The notes beneath the pieces were generated by a model. That model worked only from the letters and a program-made list of their open reading frames with translations. It had not been told where the DNA came from and searched no databases. A stretch of DNA of 46,520 bases from Anaerotignum lactatifermentans DSM 14214 (GTDB lineage: Bacteria > Bacillota > Clostridia > Lachnospirales > Anaerotignaceae). This document shows, in pieces, positions 1 to 9,583 of this stretch. The position numbers were made by a program, and so were the translations under genes. The stretch spans positions 1-46,520 of the forward strand of contig NZ_FRAH01000024.1 in NCBI RefSeq assembly GCF_900142265.1, in the 5' to 3' direction. Positions within the stretch are counted from its first letter, which is position 1. Each line of letters opens with the position of its first letter.

Positions 1-615
1 GTATTTGCTGTTCGCGCTGCGCCCCAGTCGGTACCGCGCCGCCGTTTTCGGGGAAATGGGTTCGGCTATGGCTGCCGCGTCATAGTAGTATTTCTTTTCT
101 TTCGTCAGCAGGAAGATATGTTCATAGCAGCGGGTCGGGCGGTCTTTGCAGCTTTCCGGCATGGGGTTTTCTTTCTGCCAGATAATATCGCTCCGCAGAT
201 ACCACCCGTCCGAGCGCAGGGAAAAGGCTAAGAGCCACGGGATACCGATTAAATCTTTTTGCTTGATACCCGCCGCTTTTCGTGCGATTGATACGCTTTG
301 CCCGTTCCTGCCTTTCGGGTTTTTCGGGTCGGTAGAGCTGCCTTTGCTTCCAGTGCCGCAGTAAGTGTCTGCGATATTCAGCCAGAGCGTCCCGTCCGGG
401 CGCAGCACCCTCCGCAGCTCCCGGAAAATCACGGTCAACCGCCGGATATATTCCTCCGGCGTGTCCTCGCGCCCTATCTGCATGGTAAGCCCGTAATCGC
501 GCAGCGCGTAGTAGGGCGGGCTTGTCACGGCACAATGGACGCTTTCAGAGGGAAGTTCCCGCAGGGCATACAGCGCGTCCCGGTTGATAATGGTGTCTGT
601 CGTCAGCCCGTTCAT
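1..615 (-). CDS. site-specific DNA methyltransferase (N-terminal 205 residues; runs off the window)
   Basis: This open frame starts at an ATG (613-615) that overlaps the TGA of the preceding virB4 gene as ATGA, which suggests translational coupling. It continues past position 1, so the C-terminus is missing. The motif TSPPYYALRDYG lies near residue 30. This is the catalytic S/D-PP-Y motif IV of N4-cytosine/N6-adenine methyltransferases with motif IV before motif I. A stretch that reads LRPDGTLWLNIADTYC follows. Such methyltransferases are common cargo at the end of CTn transfer operons, where they may modify the element DNA before or after transfer. Target specificity cannot be read here. It could belong to an R-M system outside the window. 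Confidence 0.8.
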   Translation of the reverse strand, partial: MNGLTTDTIINRDALYALRELPSESVHCAVTSPPYYALRDYGLTMQIGREDTPEEYIRRLTVIFRELRRVLRPDGTLWLNIADTYCGTGSKGSSTDPKNPKGRNGQSVSIARKAAGIKQKDLIGIPWLLAFSLRSDGWYLRSDIIWQKENPMPESCKDRPTRCYEHIFLLTKEKKYYYDAAAIAEPISPKTAARYRLGRSANSKY

Positions 616-3047
616 GCTTCCCCCACTTCCTCCGGCTTCGTCGTCATTACCTTGTAAAGCTCCGTGTCCTTCGGGAAGCGGTCTACAAAAGGCAGCACCA
701 CGTTCCCGTAGAAGATAAGCCCCTCGCCCGCTTCGGTGTGGGTCACATACTTCATCTGCTGCGGGGAAATGCCTAACTGTCCTGCAAGGATAGCCCGGTC
801 GCCCTGTGCCTGATTGAGCATGAGGACAAAATCGCTGTTCTCAAAGATATTCTCCACTTCGCGGGAAGCAAGCAGGTCTTTGACGTTCTGGGTAATGGCG
901 GTCGGAATGCCGCCCCACTTACGGAAACGCTTCCAAATCTCCACGGAATAGGCGGCGGTCTGTTCTTCTTTCAAAAGCAAGTGAAATTCGTCCATGTAGT
1001 AGCGCGTCGCTTTTTTCTCTGCCCGGTTGACCGTCACGCGGTTCCATACCTGGTCTTGCACAATGAGCATACCTAACTTTTTGAGCTGTTTCCCAAGCTG
1101 CTTAATGTCAAAGCAGACAAGGCGGTTGGAAAGCTCCACGTTCGTCCTGTGGTTGAACACGTTAAGACTGCCGGAAACGTAAAGCTCCAACGCCGCCGCA
1201 ATCCGCGCCGCTTCCGGCTCCGGCTGCTTCAAAAGTTCATTGTAAAGGTCGCCAAGGACAGGCATTTTCGCCGGGTCGGGGTCGGCAAGAAACGGTCGGT
1301 ACACATTCCGTACAGCCCGGTCAATGACGGTCTTATCGACAGGCTGCAAGCCCTCCTTGCCGCCGATAACAAGCTCGCAGAGGGAAAGGATAAAGTCGCT
1401 TTTTAAGGCAAGGGGGTTGTCGTCCTCGGAATAGTTGAGGTTTATATCCATAGGGTTTACATACTGTGGCTTGCCGTCCATGCCTTTCCCCGCCGGGGAG
1501 AGCCGCACCACCTGTCCGTTGAGCCGCTGCACAAGGGAAAAATACTCGGCTTCCGGGTCGCAGATGATAATATCGTCGTCCGTAATGAGAAACGCATTTG
1601 TCATTTCCCGCTTTGCCGCAAAGGATTTCCCGCTTCCCGGCGTCCCAAGGATAAGCCCGTTCGGGTTTTTGAGCTGCTTCCGGTCGCAGAGTATCATGTT
1701 GTTAGAAAGCGCGTTCAGCCCGTAGTAAAGGGCTTCCCCGGTCTGGAAAAGCTCCTGCGTGATAAAGGGGATAAAGATTGCGGTACTGCTCGTCGTCAAG
1801 CCCCTCTGGATAGGGACAAGGTTCTCGCCCAGAGGGACGCTGCTCATCAAGCCTGCTTCCTGCTGATAGTCAAGCCGGGTAAGGGCGCAGTTATATTTCT
1901 GTGCGATACCCGCCGCCGCGAACACGTCATTTTCCAGTTTCCGCTTCGTGTCTGCCATGTTTACCACAAGGAAGGTCAACAGGAACATTCGCTCATTCCT
2001 GCTTTGTAAATCCTGCAAGAGATTTTTCGCTTCGCTGCCGAACGTGGCAAGGTCGGACGGGATAATATCCATGTCGTACCCGGAACGGACAGCTTTTTTC
2101 TGTTCCTCAATCTTCATCTTGTCAAGGTCTGTGATTTTCCGCTTAATGGTCTTTATGGCTTCCGTCTGGTCGATACTGCGGATATGTAAGTTTACGATTA
2201 CGCCCGTTTCCAAGTCCAGAATGTCGGCAAGCATACGGTCGTTCAGTTCCGGCGCAAGGATTTCAAGGAAGCTGACTGCGCCGATTTTACGCCCCATGCG
2301 GAAATACCTGCCCTCCCCGAACCGGAAAGAGGACGGGGCGATAAAGTCCTTTGTAGTAAGCCCTGCCGGGGCAAGCCAGTCATAGGAAAACGCGAACGGC
2401 TCCCCGTCCGGGTGGAATACCCCATGCAGCACCTTTAAGCGTTCCTGCCCGTTTAAGGGGCGGGCGGTCACGCCAAGCACTTTAAAATTGTTGAGTATGT
2501 CGGTTTCAATACGGGCAAGGCGGGATTTTGCCGCCGCCGGATTGCCGGCTTCAATGGAAAATGTAATATACTTGTGCTTCACAAGCCCGTTGTTCCCTTT
2601 GGAGAGCTGATTTTTCAGCATACCCGCGTACTCGCTGCGGATTGAGTTGAAAGCGTCGTCCTGCATGGGAATATCTATGGCTTTTTCCGCTTCCTCCCGC
2701 TGCGTTCCCTGATTGATAAAGGAAAGCTGCACGCTTACGCTTGCGTCAAAGTAGTTGAGGAAGTCGCACCAGTTTTCAAAAATGGCGGTCTTATCGTCGC
2801 TGCCTGCAAGCTGATAGTTGATGTCCTCAAACACGATACTCTTTGAATACTTTTTATCCGTTACCTGGCAGATACCGTCCGGGTACATCTGCAAGTAGGG
2901 AATGGTCTGCTGCGCGGTGTGGGCTTTCCCGTCGCCTTTTGCCTGTCTTATAATGCTTTCAATCTGTTTCTTTTCGGCGCGGGTCAGCTTCCTTTTTCCC
3001 TTTGCGGGGACGGCTGCCCGCGCCTGCGCTGCCTGTCTTTTTGACAA
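612..3047 (-). CDS. VirB4-family type IV secretion ATPase (CD1110-like)
   Basis: This is the conjugation ATPase that energises the type IV secretion channel at the inner face of the membrane. The Walker A motif GTPGSGKS lies near residue 470 and a Walker B-like YYMDEFHLLL near residue 680. The length of about 811 aa fits the VirB4 family of Tn1549-like elements. I chose the TTG at 3045-3047 because AAAGGAGG lies 9 bases upstream; the open frame continues to 3068, where another TTG has no ribosome binding site. It overlaps prgI by about 90 bases in another frame, and its stop overlaps the methyltransferase start (ATGA). It is downstream of the IME1 insertion in the same operon, so its transcription from the ICE promoter is probably cut off. 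Confidence 0.92.
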   Translation of the reverse strand: MSKRQAAQARAAVPAKGKRKLTRAEKKQIESIIRQAKGDGKAHTAQQTIPYLQMYPDGICQVTDKKYSKSIVFEDINYQLAGSDDKTAIFENWCDFLNYFDASVSVQLSFINQGTQREEAEKAIDIPMQDDAFNSIRSEYAGMLKNQLSKGNNGLVKHKYITFSIEAGNPAAAKSRLARIETDILNNFKVLGVTARPLNGQERLKVLHGVFHPDGEPFAFSYDWLAPAGLTTKDFIAPSSFRFGEGRYFRMGRKIGAVSFLEILAPELNDRMLADILDLETGVIVNLHIRSIDQTEAIKTIKRKITDLDKMKIEEQKKAVRSGYDMDIIPSDLATFGSEAKNLLQDLQSRNERMFLLTFLVVNMADTKRKLENDVFAAAGIAQKYNCALTRLDYQQEAGLMSSVPLGENLVPIQRGLTTSSTAIFIPFITQELFQTGEALYYGLNALSNNMILCDRKQLKNPNGLILGTPGSGKSFAAKREMTNAFLITDDDIIICDPEAEYFSLVQRLNGQVVRLSPAGKGMDGKPQYVNPMDINLNYSEDDNPLALKSDFILSLCELVIGGKEGLQPVDKTVIDRAVRNVYRPFLADPDPAKMPVLGDLYNELLKQPEPEAARIAAALELYVSGSLNVFNHRTNVELSNRLVCFDIKQLGKQLKKLGMLIVQDQVWNRVTVNRAEKKATRYYMDEFHLLLKEEQTAAYSVEIWKRFRKWGGIPTAITQNVKDLLASREVENIFENSDFVLMLNQAQGDRAILAGQLGISPQQMKYVTHTEAGEGLIFYGNVVLPFVDRFPKDTELYKVMTTKPEEVGEA

Positions 3048-3399
3048 TCGCTGATACCTCCTTTTCAAGTTTTCTCTGCCGTTCCAGAACGGCGTAAAGG
3101 TTTTCCGTCTGGTAGGGGCGTTCCTTTGGACGGATAAACTGGGTCTGTATGATGTTCTTTACAATCACTTCAAGGGGCTGCCCGTGTTTCTCATACATGG
3201 CAAAGAGGAAGCAGGGCAGCATGACGACAATCATAGCCATAGCCGCAAGGCTCGTCCCTGCGCTGCCTTTGAGTAAAAAGAAAAGCGGCAAGCCTGCGCC
3301 CAGGGCTGCCGCAAAACAAATGAGCTGCCGCTTCGTTAGGTTGAAAGCGACTTTTGTTTTGACTTTGGATAAATCTTTCGGTACGGGTACATACGCCAA
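2959..3399 (-). CDS. prgI: PrgI family conjugation membrane protein
   Basis: This 146-residue protein has the PrgI pattern: an N-terminal VPKDLSKVKTKVAFNLTKRQ segment, two adjacent hydrophobic helices (about residues 26-75) and a basic C-terminus. PrgI proteins are small inner-membrane parts of Gram-positive type IV secretion systems and sit directly before virB4. The start is a TTG (3397-3399) preceded by AAGGAGG at good spacing. The lysine/arginine-rich C-terminal tail overlaps the virB4 start region. The context (VirB6-like before, VirB4 after) is the standard order. Confidence 0.88.
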   Translation of the reverse strand: MAYVPVPKDLSKVKTKVAFNLTKRQLICFAAALGAGLPLFFLLKGSAGTSLAAMAMIVVMLPCFLFAMYEKHGQPLEVIVKNIIQTQFIRPKERPYQTENLYAVLERQRKLEKEVSAIVKKTGSAGAGSRPRKGKKEADPRRKETD

Positions 3400-3435
3400 G
3401 TGAAAACCTCCTTTCTGCGGGGAAGCTCCCCGCGT

Positions 3436-4305
3436 TTAATGTGCATTGAGGATTGATTTTGCCAGTGCGCCGGATTTGAACAGGGAAAAACAGAGGATAA
3501 CCGTATAGGCTGCAAGGGAGAATATCGCGCTGTGTAAGTTATCGGCGACAATCATATCATTTACAAGAACGGCGTAAATGCCGACGCATATCATAATGAG
3601 GAACCCTTGAAAGCCAAGGGCGAACAGCCCTTTCAGGTAGTTGTTCCCTATCTGTCCCCATTCCCGGTTTGTCATGGTTGCAAATGGGATAGGCGATACC
3701 GAACAGTAAAGGTAAATTTCAATCATTCTGCCGTAGAGGATAACCGTTATCAGTACGGACATGATTTTCATGCACAAGCTCACAAGGCTTGTTTCAAGCA
3801 TGAGTAAGAGAAGTTCGGGGATTTCCATTCCTTCAAGCCCCTCCTGCATGGAAGCAAGGGCTTCGGCAGCGTCGATAGCCGTATCGCTGCTGATTACCCC
3901 CGCCGCGCCGGAAACAATGTGCTGCGCCATGTCAAAGACTGCCATAGTAATGTCAAAGGTATGCGTTACCAGAAAGACGGCAACGAACGCTTTGAAAAAC
4001 CACTTGAAAAACATAAAAGTGTCAATGTCGTGCAGATTGTTCTTTTCCGTTACCATGCTGATAAGCTCCACGCATAGGACGTAGGTAATGACAAGCCCCG
4101 CAATGGGGACGATTACATTCTCCGACAGGTTTTGTATCATGGAGAAGATGTTCGCGTTCCACCCCTGCGGGGTCTTGCCTACCTCGTTTGCGATAGTGCC
4201 TACCTTTTCGTTTACGTCCCCGAACATAGTTGACAGATTCCCGTTAATGGCTCCGATTAAGATACCCTTTATCCATTCGTTAATCGCGTCAAGTATGCTC
4301 TGCAT
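3436..4305 (-). CDS. VirB6/TrbL-like conjugation channel membrane protein (CD1112-like)
   Basis: This 289-residue polytopic membrane protein starts at ATG 4303-4305 and has several hydrophobic segments, including VIVPIAGLVITYVLCVELI near residues 65-85, a central FMFFKWFFKAFVAVFLV block and four more toward the C-terminus. Length, topology and place between maff2 and prgI match the VirB6/TrbL-like family of CTn elements, which forms part of the membrane channel of the mating apparatus. Its start lies 19 bases after the broken maff2 stop codon, so it is now the first ICE gene after the IME1 left end and has lost its upstream operon. Confidence 0.88.
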   Translation of the reverse strand: MQSILDAINEWIKGILIGAINGNLSTMFGDVNEKVGTIANEVGKTPQGWNANIFSMIQNLSENVIVPIAGLVITYVLCVELISMVTEKNNLHDIDTFMFFKWFFKAFVAVFLVTHTFDITMAVFDMAQHIVSGAAGVISSDTAIDAAEALASMQEGLEGMEIPELLLLMLETSLVSLCMKIMSVLITVILYGRMIEIYLYCSVSPIPFATMTNREWGQIGNNYLKGLFALGFQGFLIMICVGIYAVLVNDMIVADNLHSAIFSLAAYTVILCFSLFKSGALAKSILNAH

Positions 4306-4324
4306 AGGCGGTTACTCCTGCGGC

Positions 4325-4417
4325 TTATCCGAAAAGTCCGGCAAGCTGCGGTACAAGGAGCATACCGATAAGGGCAACGCCGCCGCCCGCCATAAGCTGT
4401 TTCATGCCCTGGCTTTT
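4325..4417 (-). pseudogene. maff2, 3' part (30 codons), cut off by IME1
   Basis: The minus strand reads KSQGMKQLMAGGGVALIG followed by a second hydrophobic stretch and a TAA stop (4325-4327). This is the C-terminal half of the Maff2 small membrane protein. The N-terminal half lies 32 kb away at 36860-36982. Joining A41 of the first part to this K42 gives one 71-codon frame. Maff2 proteins are short two-helix membrane proteins encoded before the VirB6-like gene in Tn1549-type elements; their role in transfer is not well established. The fragment has no start of its own, so no Maff2 is expected unless IME1 excises. Confidence 0.9.
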
Positions 4418-4420
4418 TGC
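4416..4420. other. attL core of IME1 (TTTGC)
   Basis: TTTGC is present here at the left junction and again at 36858-36862 at the right junction. Sequence left of this copy is maff2; sequence right of it (TAATGTGCG...) is IME1. A short shared core is what large serine recombinases leave. The true crossover dinucleotide lies somewhere within it and cannot be fixed from one sequence. Confidence 0.75.
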
Positions 4421-4466
4421 TAATGTGCGATAAAGAAGTAATAGAAGTGTAAAAAATTTTGCCGTT

Positions 4467-4498
4467 CCTATCCGGCACTTAGGGCTGTGTCGGATAGG
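4467..4498 (-). terminator. terminator after the IME1 recombinase gene
   Basis: CCTATCCG (4467-4474) and CGGATAGG (4491-4498) form an 8-bp stem. Read on the minus strand, it follows the recombinase stop codon directly and leads into a T-rich tract, as expected for an intrinsic terminator. Confidence 0.6.
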
Positions 4499-4505
4499 TC
4501 AGGCG

Positions 4506-6029
4506 TTAGGCTTCCGGCAAGTCTATCTTGCCGACAAAGCTGTAATAAATCTCAATGTCCTGCCTGCGGGTGCCGTTCTCGTCATAGCTGCACTCATGCA
4601 CGACGATTTTCTCAATCATTTCCCGCAAGAGGGTGGGGGTCAATTCTTCAAAAGCAAGGTGCTTTCTCACAATCCCCATGAATTTCTCGGCGTTGACGGT
4701 GGCGGCCTGCGACTTGGAAAGTTCCTCCTGCAAAGCGGCAGCCCGGTCTTTCAGTTCCCGCTGCTCCTGCTCATAGTCCGCCGACAGCTCCATGAAACGC
4801 TCGTCGCTGATTTTGCCGCTTACATTGTCCTCATACAGCCGCTTGATAATGCGGTTCACTTCGGCAATGCGTGTCTGGGCCTGTTCAAGCTGCTTCGTGG
4901 CTGCGGCGGTCTTTCTCTTGCCGCCGATTTCGTTCTGCTGGATGAGCAGCTTTACAAAGCGGCTCTCATGCCTGGCGGCGTATTCCGTCACTTGCCGGAG
5001 ATTGGAAAGCACGCCCGCCGTCAAAAGGTCGGTGCGGATAAAGTGTGCCGTACAGTCACGGGTACGCTTCTTGTAGCTGCCGCAGATATAACAGTCCTGC
5101 TTGCGGTTCTTGTTCTGATACCGCTGCTGATACAGCACATGGCCGCAGTCGGCGCAGAACAGCATACCAGAGAACAGCCCCACTTCATCATAGCGGTTCG
5201 GGCGTTTTCGCTGCTTGCGTAACTCCTGCACACGCTCCCATGTTTCCGTGTCGATAATCGGCTCATGGTGATTTGGGAAGATAGCCTGCTTCTCGATGGG
5301 GTTCTCAACGCTGTGCTTGACCTTGTAAGAGGGCTTCTCCGTCTTGAAGTTTACCAGACAGCCAGTGTACTCCCGGTTTTCCAGCAGATGGACGACGGTG
5401 TTTGTCGCCCACTTGCACTCATAGCCGGGGTGGTAGCGTCGGGTGCTGCCCGTCCTGCGGTATTCCAGCGTCCCCGGCGTGGGGATTTGCTGCTCCGTCA
5501 GCATACGGGCAATCTTGGTCGGGCCATTTCCCGCAAGGCAAAGCTGGTAAATCTGCCGGACAACCGGGGCGGCTTCCTCGTCAACGATATAGTTCTCGTC
5601 CTTGTCCATGAGATAGCCATAGACTGGCTTGCTGGTTACAGGCTTGCCGCTCATGCCTTTTGCTTTCTTTACTGCCTTGATTTTCTTGCTCGTATCTCTC
5701 ACCAGCCATTCGTTAAATAAGTTCCGCAGAGGGGTAAAATCATTGTCCATGCCGCCGTTTGCGCTGTCCACGTTGTCATTGACAGCGATAAAACGCACTC
5801 CCTTTTGAGGGAACAGCATTTCCGTGTAAAATCCCACCTGCAAGTAATTACGCCCCAGCCTGCTCATGTCCTTGACTATGACGGTGCCGACTTTCCCGGC
5901 TTCAATGTCTGCAAGCATGGCTTGAAATCCGGGCCGCTGGAAGTTCGCACCTGAGTAGCCGTCGTCGGTGTACCAGCGCAGATTGGTAAAGCCGTTCTGC
6001 TTGGCGTAGGCTTCCAAAATCCGTTTCTG
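4506..6029 (-). pseudogene. IME1 large serine recombinase, C-terminal 507 residues (gene split by IME2)
   Basis: The frame covers the later resolvase core (WYTDDGYSGANF, VKDMSRLGRNYLQ), the recombinase domain, a zinc ribbon (FCADCGHVLYQQ), the coiled coil and the C-terminal domain. It lacks the first 32 residues with the catalytic serine. No ATG or ribosome binding site stands before it; the coding match begins QKRILEAYAKQNG at 6029, and upstream sequence is unrelated. The missing N-terminus (ending GESNSISN) is at 27175-27270 in the same orientation. Rejoined, the protein is 539 aa, the usual length for this family. The gene should have integrated IME1 into maff2. As it stands it cannot encode an active recombinase. 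Confidence 0.93.
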
Positions 6030-6109
6030 GAAAGAGATTTGTCAAGGGTGTTTTACCATTCAGCAACGAATTAAGGCATAAACAATATCACATTTTTATA
6101 ATGCTTTTT

Positions 6110-6140
6110 GACCACAATCAGTCCGGCACTGATTGTGGTC
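6110..6140. terminator. 13-bp perfect hairpin in the IME2 left end
   Basis: GACCACAATCAGT and ACTGATTGTGGTC flank a 5-base loop, with a T-rich tract after it and an A-rich one on the other strand. It can act as a bidirectional terminator, isolating the SNF2 operon from the recombinase fragment. The rest of 6031-6257 is A+T-rich and probably holds the promoter of the SNF2 gene; I cannot fix its boxes. Confidence 0.6.
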
Positions 6141-6257
6141 TTTATTTTGGAAATGACATTTTCCCCTTAAATAAAGGAATCAATCGTCGTTGCGTTTTTC
6201 GTCAATATCTGCCATAATAAAAAGAAGTGTAAATAAAAGAAAAAGGGGGGAATTGCC

Positions 6258-8846
6258 ATGCCGCAAACACCGTTTCATGCCTATTACAAGGCCCGACTTT
6301 TGGAACAACTGCCGGAAGCAGAACAGTTCCTTCCGGTCTTTGCATCATCGGATATTGAAATCTATCCGTTTCAGATTGCAGCGGCCAGCTTTGCCCTGCG
6401 TTCCCCCTATCAGAAAGGTGCCGTTCTGTGCGATGAAGCAGGTATGGGCAAGAGCCACGAGGCCATGCTGGTCATCAATCAAAAGTGGCTGGAGGGATAC
6501 AGCCGGATTCTGTTGGTCATTCCCAATGCCGACCTGCTGCACCAGTGGACGGAAATGCTGGAGCGATTCTATACCGTCCCATATGTGGTGCTGACCAATC
6601 GGGACCAATGGCGGCAGAACACCAGTGAGGACAACTCCAACGCTTTTATCCAAGATGCCATTGTTATTACTACCTACGACTTCGCCGCCGACAATGAGGA
6701 GGCCGCAAAGGTAGTTAACTGGGATCTGACGGTATTCGAGGAAGCCAATGCCCTCTCTCCAGTCTACCGGGAGGACAACAAGCAGGCCAAGGCCCTCAAG
6801 CGGATCGCCGGAGACTCCTTCAAGCTGCTGCTGACCGGCACTCCCATTGAAAAGAACATCATGGACTTATACGGTCTGATCTGGTTCATCGACGAAACGC
6901 TGCTGCCGGGAGAAAAAGAGTTTCTGGCCCGGTATCTGCGCCGACCAGAGAACTACCCGGAACTCAGCGAACAGGTCAGCCGCTATTGTTTCCGTACCCT
7001 CCGTTCCCAGGCCAAGCACTACGCCAAGGTGACGGAACGTGTGCTGCTGACCGTGGAGTACACCCCCGGCAAGGCAGAGCGGCAGCTCTATGAGCTGCTG
7101 TACGCCTACATCAACCAGCCGGAAAAGCGAGCCTTTCCCGAAATGAACCAATATGACCTGGCTCTGCGGCTGCTGGGCCTGTTGGGTTCCTCTACGGCGG
7201 CAATTTTGCAAACCATCAAAGGTATCGTCAAGCGGCTCCAGGGGCTGGAAAACGCAGCGGACGAACTAAGCCAATGGCAAGAGATTCAAACCGCAGCCGA
7301 AAGCATTCCCCAGGATGCCAAGGCCGGTGAGCTGCTGACCGTTCTCAAACAGGGATTTTCCCTGATGAAGAAAACGGGAGCCAAACAGAAAGCGGTTATC
7401 TTCACCGAGAGCGTGGAAACCCAGAAGATGCTCCAGAATCTTCTTTCTGACCGGTACCGCACTCTGGCCTACAACGGCAGCGCCGATTACTCCGTGATCC
7501 GCCAGTTCAAGGAGGATGGCGAGGTGCTGATTTCCACCGATAACGGTGCCAAGGGCTTCAATCTGGAGGAGGCTGCTTTCATCATCCACTACGACCTGCC
7601 GTACAACACCTTAAAGCTGGAGCAGCGTATCGACCGCTGCCACCGGCTGGGTCAGGAAAACGATGTGCTGTCAGTGGCCTTCATCGACAAGAACAACTTT
7701 GCCGATGTTCGCAAGCTGGAGCTGGTCAACAAGCGGATGTTGGTGACAGACGGTGTCTTTGGTATTACCGATGACGTGCTGGGCGGTTTTACAGATGATG
7801 TAAAAGCAGCCTTTCCGGTCATTGCCCAGCGGTTGCGGCCCAGGGCACAGATTGAGCAGGCATACCGCCAGACCCTGAGTACCCACGAGGAAGATAACCG
7901 GCAGACCGTCTCCGCAGCGGAGGATATTCTGTTTACCACCTTCACCAAGGAACTGGCCGACAAGGTGAAGATCAATCCCAAGTATGTGAATCGCCGTGGA
8001 CAGGAGCTGAACAACGACCTCTGGGAAATTACCAAATGGTTTTTTACTCGTTATAATGAAAAGAACGATGATTGCCGTTTTGTGATTGACGAATTCAACC
8101 GTACGATCACGGCCACGGAGTACCGGGAACTGCCGGTGCTGTTCTACTACTGGACGGGGAGCCGGAACCGGCCCTATCGCAGCCAGAAGATGTACGGCAT
8201 GGCAAAAGACTTCAAACCCAAGGCCGGACAGATTACCCTGTCCAGTATCATAGGCCGTGGGATTCTCCACGAGCTGGAGTGTGCCAACGAGGGAGTGCTG
8301 ACCATCCCGACGGTGCAGGCGCCGTGCCAGATAGCCCTTTATACTGTCACCCTGGTTTCAGGCTCCAGCCGCACAGAACACGCCGTACTGTGCGGTTTGA
8401 CGGATAGCGGCAAGGCCCTGGACGATGCAGCTTGCCGCAGCATCTTTGACTTGCCGGTGGAGAGCAGCACGGAGGATGAGCGGAGATCCCCCCACTGGTT
8501 AAAAGGAACCAGCCGCCCCCACCCGCTGGATCGGCTGGTGCCGAGTGATAAGATGATGGCGGAGCAACTGGAGCGCCTTTCGCCTGCCCAGGCCGAGGAA
8601 ATGGAGCGGATGAAGCAGCAAGTGTCCGCTGATAAGGCGGCATTGAGCCGAGAACTGAACACCCTGGACAGCCAGGTACAGCAGGCGCAAGCGGAGCTGG
8701 AGGCCGTCACCGGCGACCGGCTGAAACGTCTGGCTGCACAGAAGAAAATCAACCAGCTTCGGCAGGAATATATGAAGCACCAGGAGAGCCAGTTCTTTGA
8801 CGCCATGCGGCTGGATATGGAGCTGGAAGAAAAAATGAAAAGATAA
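6258..8846 (+). CDS. SNF2/RapA-like helicase, first gene of a type III R-M-like operon
   Basis: This 862-residue superfamily 2 ATPase starts at ATG 6258 behind a G-run ribosome binding site. The P-loop DEAGMGKSHEAM is near residue 60, motif III-like LLTGTPIEKN near 192, and the second helicase domain holds STDNGAKGFNLEEA near 425 and QRIDRCHRLGQ near 457. Motif II reads FEEAN near residue 159, so the usual Asp-Glu is Glu-Glu. A long coiled coil fills about residues 770-860. Such helicases occur beside Mod and Res genes in Clostridia. The C-terminus ends directly at a deletion junction with mod, so a few residues may be missing. It is likely a DNA translocase that supports restriction; this is inference from context. 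Confidence 0.8.
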   Translation: MPQTPFHAYYKARLLEQLPEAEQFLPVFASSDIEIYPFQIAAASFALRSPYQKGAVLCDEAGMGKSHEAMLVINQKWLEGYSRILLVIPNADLLHQWTEMLERFYTVPYVVLTNRDQWRQNTSEDNSNAFIQDAIVITTYDFAADNEEAAKVVNWDLTVFEEANALSPVYREDNKQAKALKRIAGDSFKLLLTGTPIEKNIMDLYGLIWFIDETLLPGEKEFLARYLRRPENYPELSEQVSRYCFRTLRSQAKHYAKVTERVLLTVEYTPGKAERQLYELLYAYINQPEKRAFPEMNQYDLALRLLGLLGSSTAAILQTIKGIVKRLQGLENAADELSQWQEIQTAAESIPQDAKAGELLTVLKQGFSLMKKTGAKQKAVIFTESVETQKMLQNLLSDRYRTLAYNGSADYSVIRQFKEDGEVLISTDNGAKGFNLEEAAFIIHYDLPYNTLKLEQRIDRCHRLGQENDVLSVAFIDKNNFADVRKLELVNKRMLVTDGVFGITDDVLGGFTDDVKAAFPVIAQRLRPRAQIEQAYRQTLSTHEEDNRQTVSAAEDILFTTFTKELADKVKINPKYVNRRGQELNNDLWEITKWFFTRYNEKNDDCRFVIDEFNRTITATEYRELPVLFYYWTGSRNRPYRSQKMYGMAKDFKPKAGQITLSSIIGRGILHELECANEGVLTIPTVQAPCQIALYTVTLVSGSSRTEHAVLCGLTDSGKALDDAACRSIFDLPVESSTEDERRSPHWLKGTSRPHPLDRLVPSDKMMAEQLERLSPAQAEEMERMKQQVSADKAALSRELNTLDSQVQQAQAELEAVTGDRLKRLAAQKKINQLRQEYMKHQESQFFDAMRLDMELEEKMKR

Positions 8847-9003
8847 TCGAAACATTACCGGTGTTTCAATAGACCACGAGTATGTAGTGTGTTATACAAA
8901 GCAATTCGGACACCGGGTATTCCGTGGAACCGACAGAAAAACAGAACAATATAAGAATCCTGACAATGACCCCCGTGGCCCTTGGACAAGTGCTAACATG
9001 GTA
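8842..9003 (+). pseudogene. mod fragment (internal 54 codons of a type III-like DNA methyltransferase)
   Basis: In the frame starting at 8842 the DNA reads GVSIDHEYVVCYTKQ, then YKNPDNDPRGPWTSANMV. This is a typical middle segment of type III-like Mod proteins, between the DPPY region and the FxG region. It continues exactly in frame at 11269 (VGLATADARPN...) once the 2.3-kb resistance fragment is removed. The 5' part of mod, with the catalytic motif, is absent: a stop codon precedes the fragment and the SNF2 gene ends 4 bases into it. Two separate events therefore hit this gene, a 5' deletion and an insertion. Confidence 0.85.
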
Positions 9004-9569
9004 TCATACTCCGGATAGGCATAATGAAGCCTTTCCGCCACCTCACCGGATACCGCCCTGAACAATTGATGGCATAGAAATAATGCTTCCCATATGTTTT
9101 CATAGGAATCCATCCGGTAGGTGGACAAAAGTTTCTCCCACAAATCCTCGGATATATACCTTTCAATAAACTTATAGTTCTTGCCTACACTTAATTTAAA
9201 GCCTGTTTCGATGCCGACCTTCCATGATATCATTCTCAGCAGCTCATGGCGAACAATCTGATTAAAATGATCAATAGCAAATAAAATTTCCTTACGGCAC
9301 AATCCTTTAATAACATAAGGTGTTACATTCCAAAATTCATTGCAGCAATCATCATACTCCCTTGCGCTTGGCTTTCTTACATGATAATCTATATCAGTCG
9401 GAACTATGTCCCTTTTAATTCTACAATCTTTATCAATTAGAACCTTTATTAATTTATCGCCCTTTAGGTAATTATCTAACTCTTCCAAGGGCAATAAGGT
9501 ATCTTTATCTTCCTCTCTAAGATACTTAACTAGCCCCGGATAATTGCTTATCCTTACAGTTCGGATCAA
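9004..9569 (-). pseudogene. ant(6): truncated ant(6)-I streptomycin adenylyltransferase
   Basis: From about 9500 down to 9004 the minus strand encodes the C-terminal two-thirds of an ANT(6)-Ia type enzyme (LLPLEELDNYLKGDKLIKV, later CNEFWNVTPYVIKGLCRKE and AERLHYAYPEYD). The first roughly 100 residues, including the nucleotide-binding Gly-Ser region, are replaced by unrelated sequence. The C-terminus is cut at the mod junction, after which the frame runs on into mod DNA. ANT(6) enzymes adenylylate streptomycin; this copy should be inactive. The open frame has only a TTG at its 5' end and no ribosome binding site. Confidence 0.88.
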
Positions 9570-9583
9570 TTAGAATTAGCCGA

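Noticed and set aside
122-535. 137-aa minus-strand frame
   Set aside because: It lies out of frame inside the real methyltransferase gene (1-615), which carries the TSPPYY motif.
3066-3068. virB4 start at the first TTG of the frame
   Set aside because: It would lie before its ribosome binding site; AAAGGAGG is correctly placed for the TTG at 3047.
4506-6017. A complete 503-aa recombinase starting at TTG
   Set aside because: The TTG has no ribosome binding site and the catalytic serine is missing; the true N-terminus is at 27175-27270.
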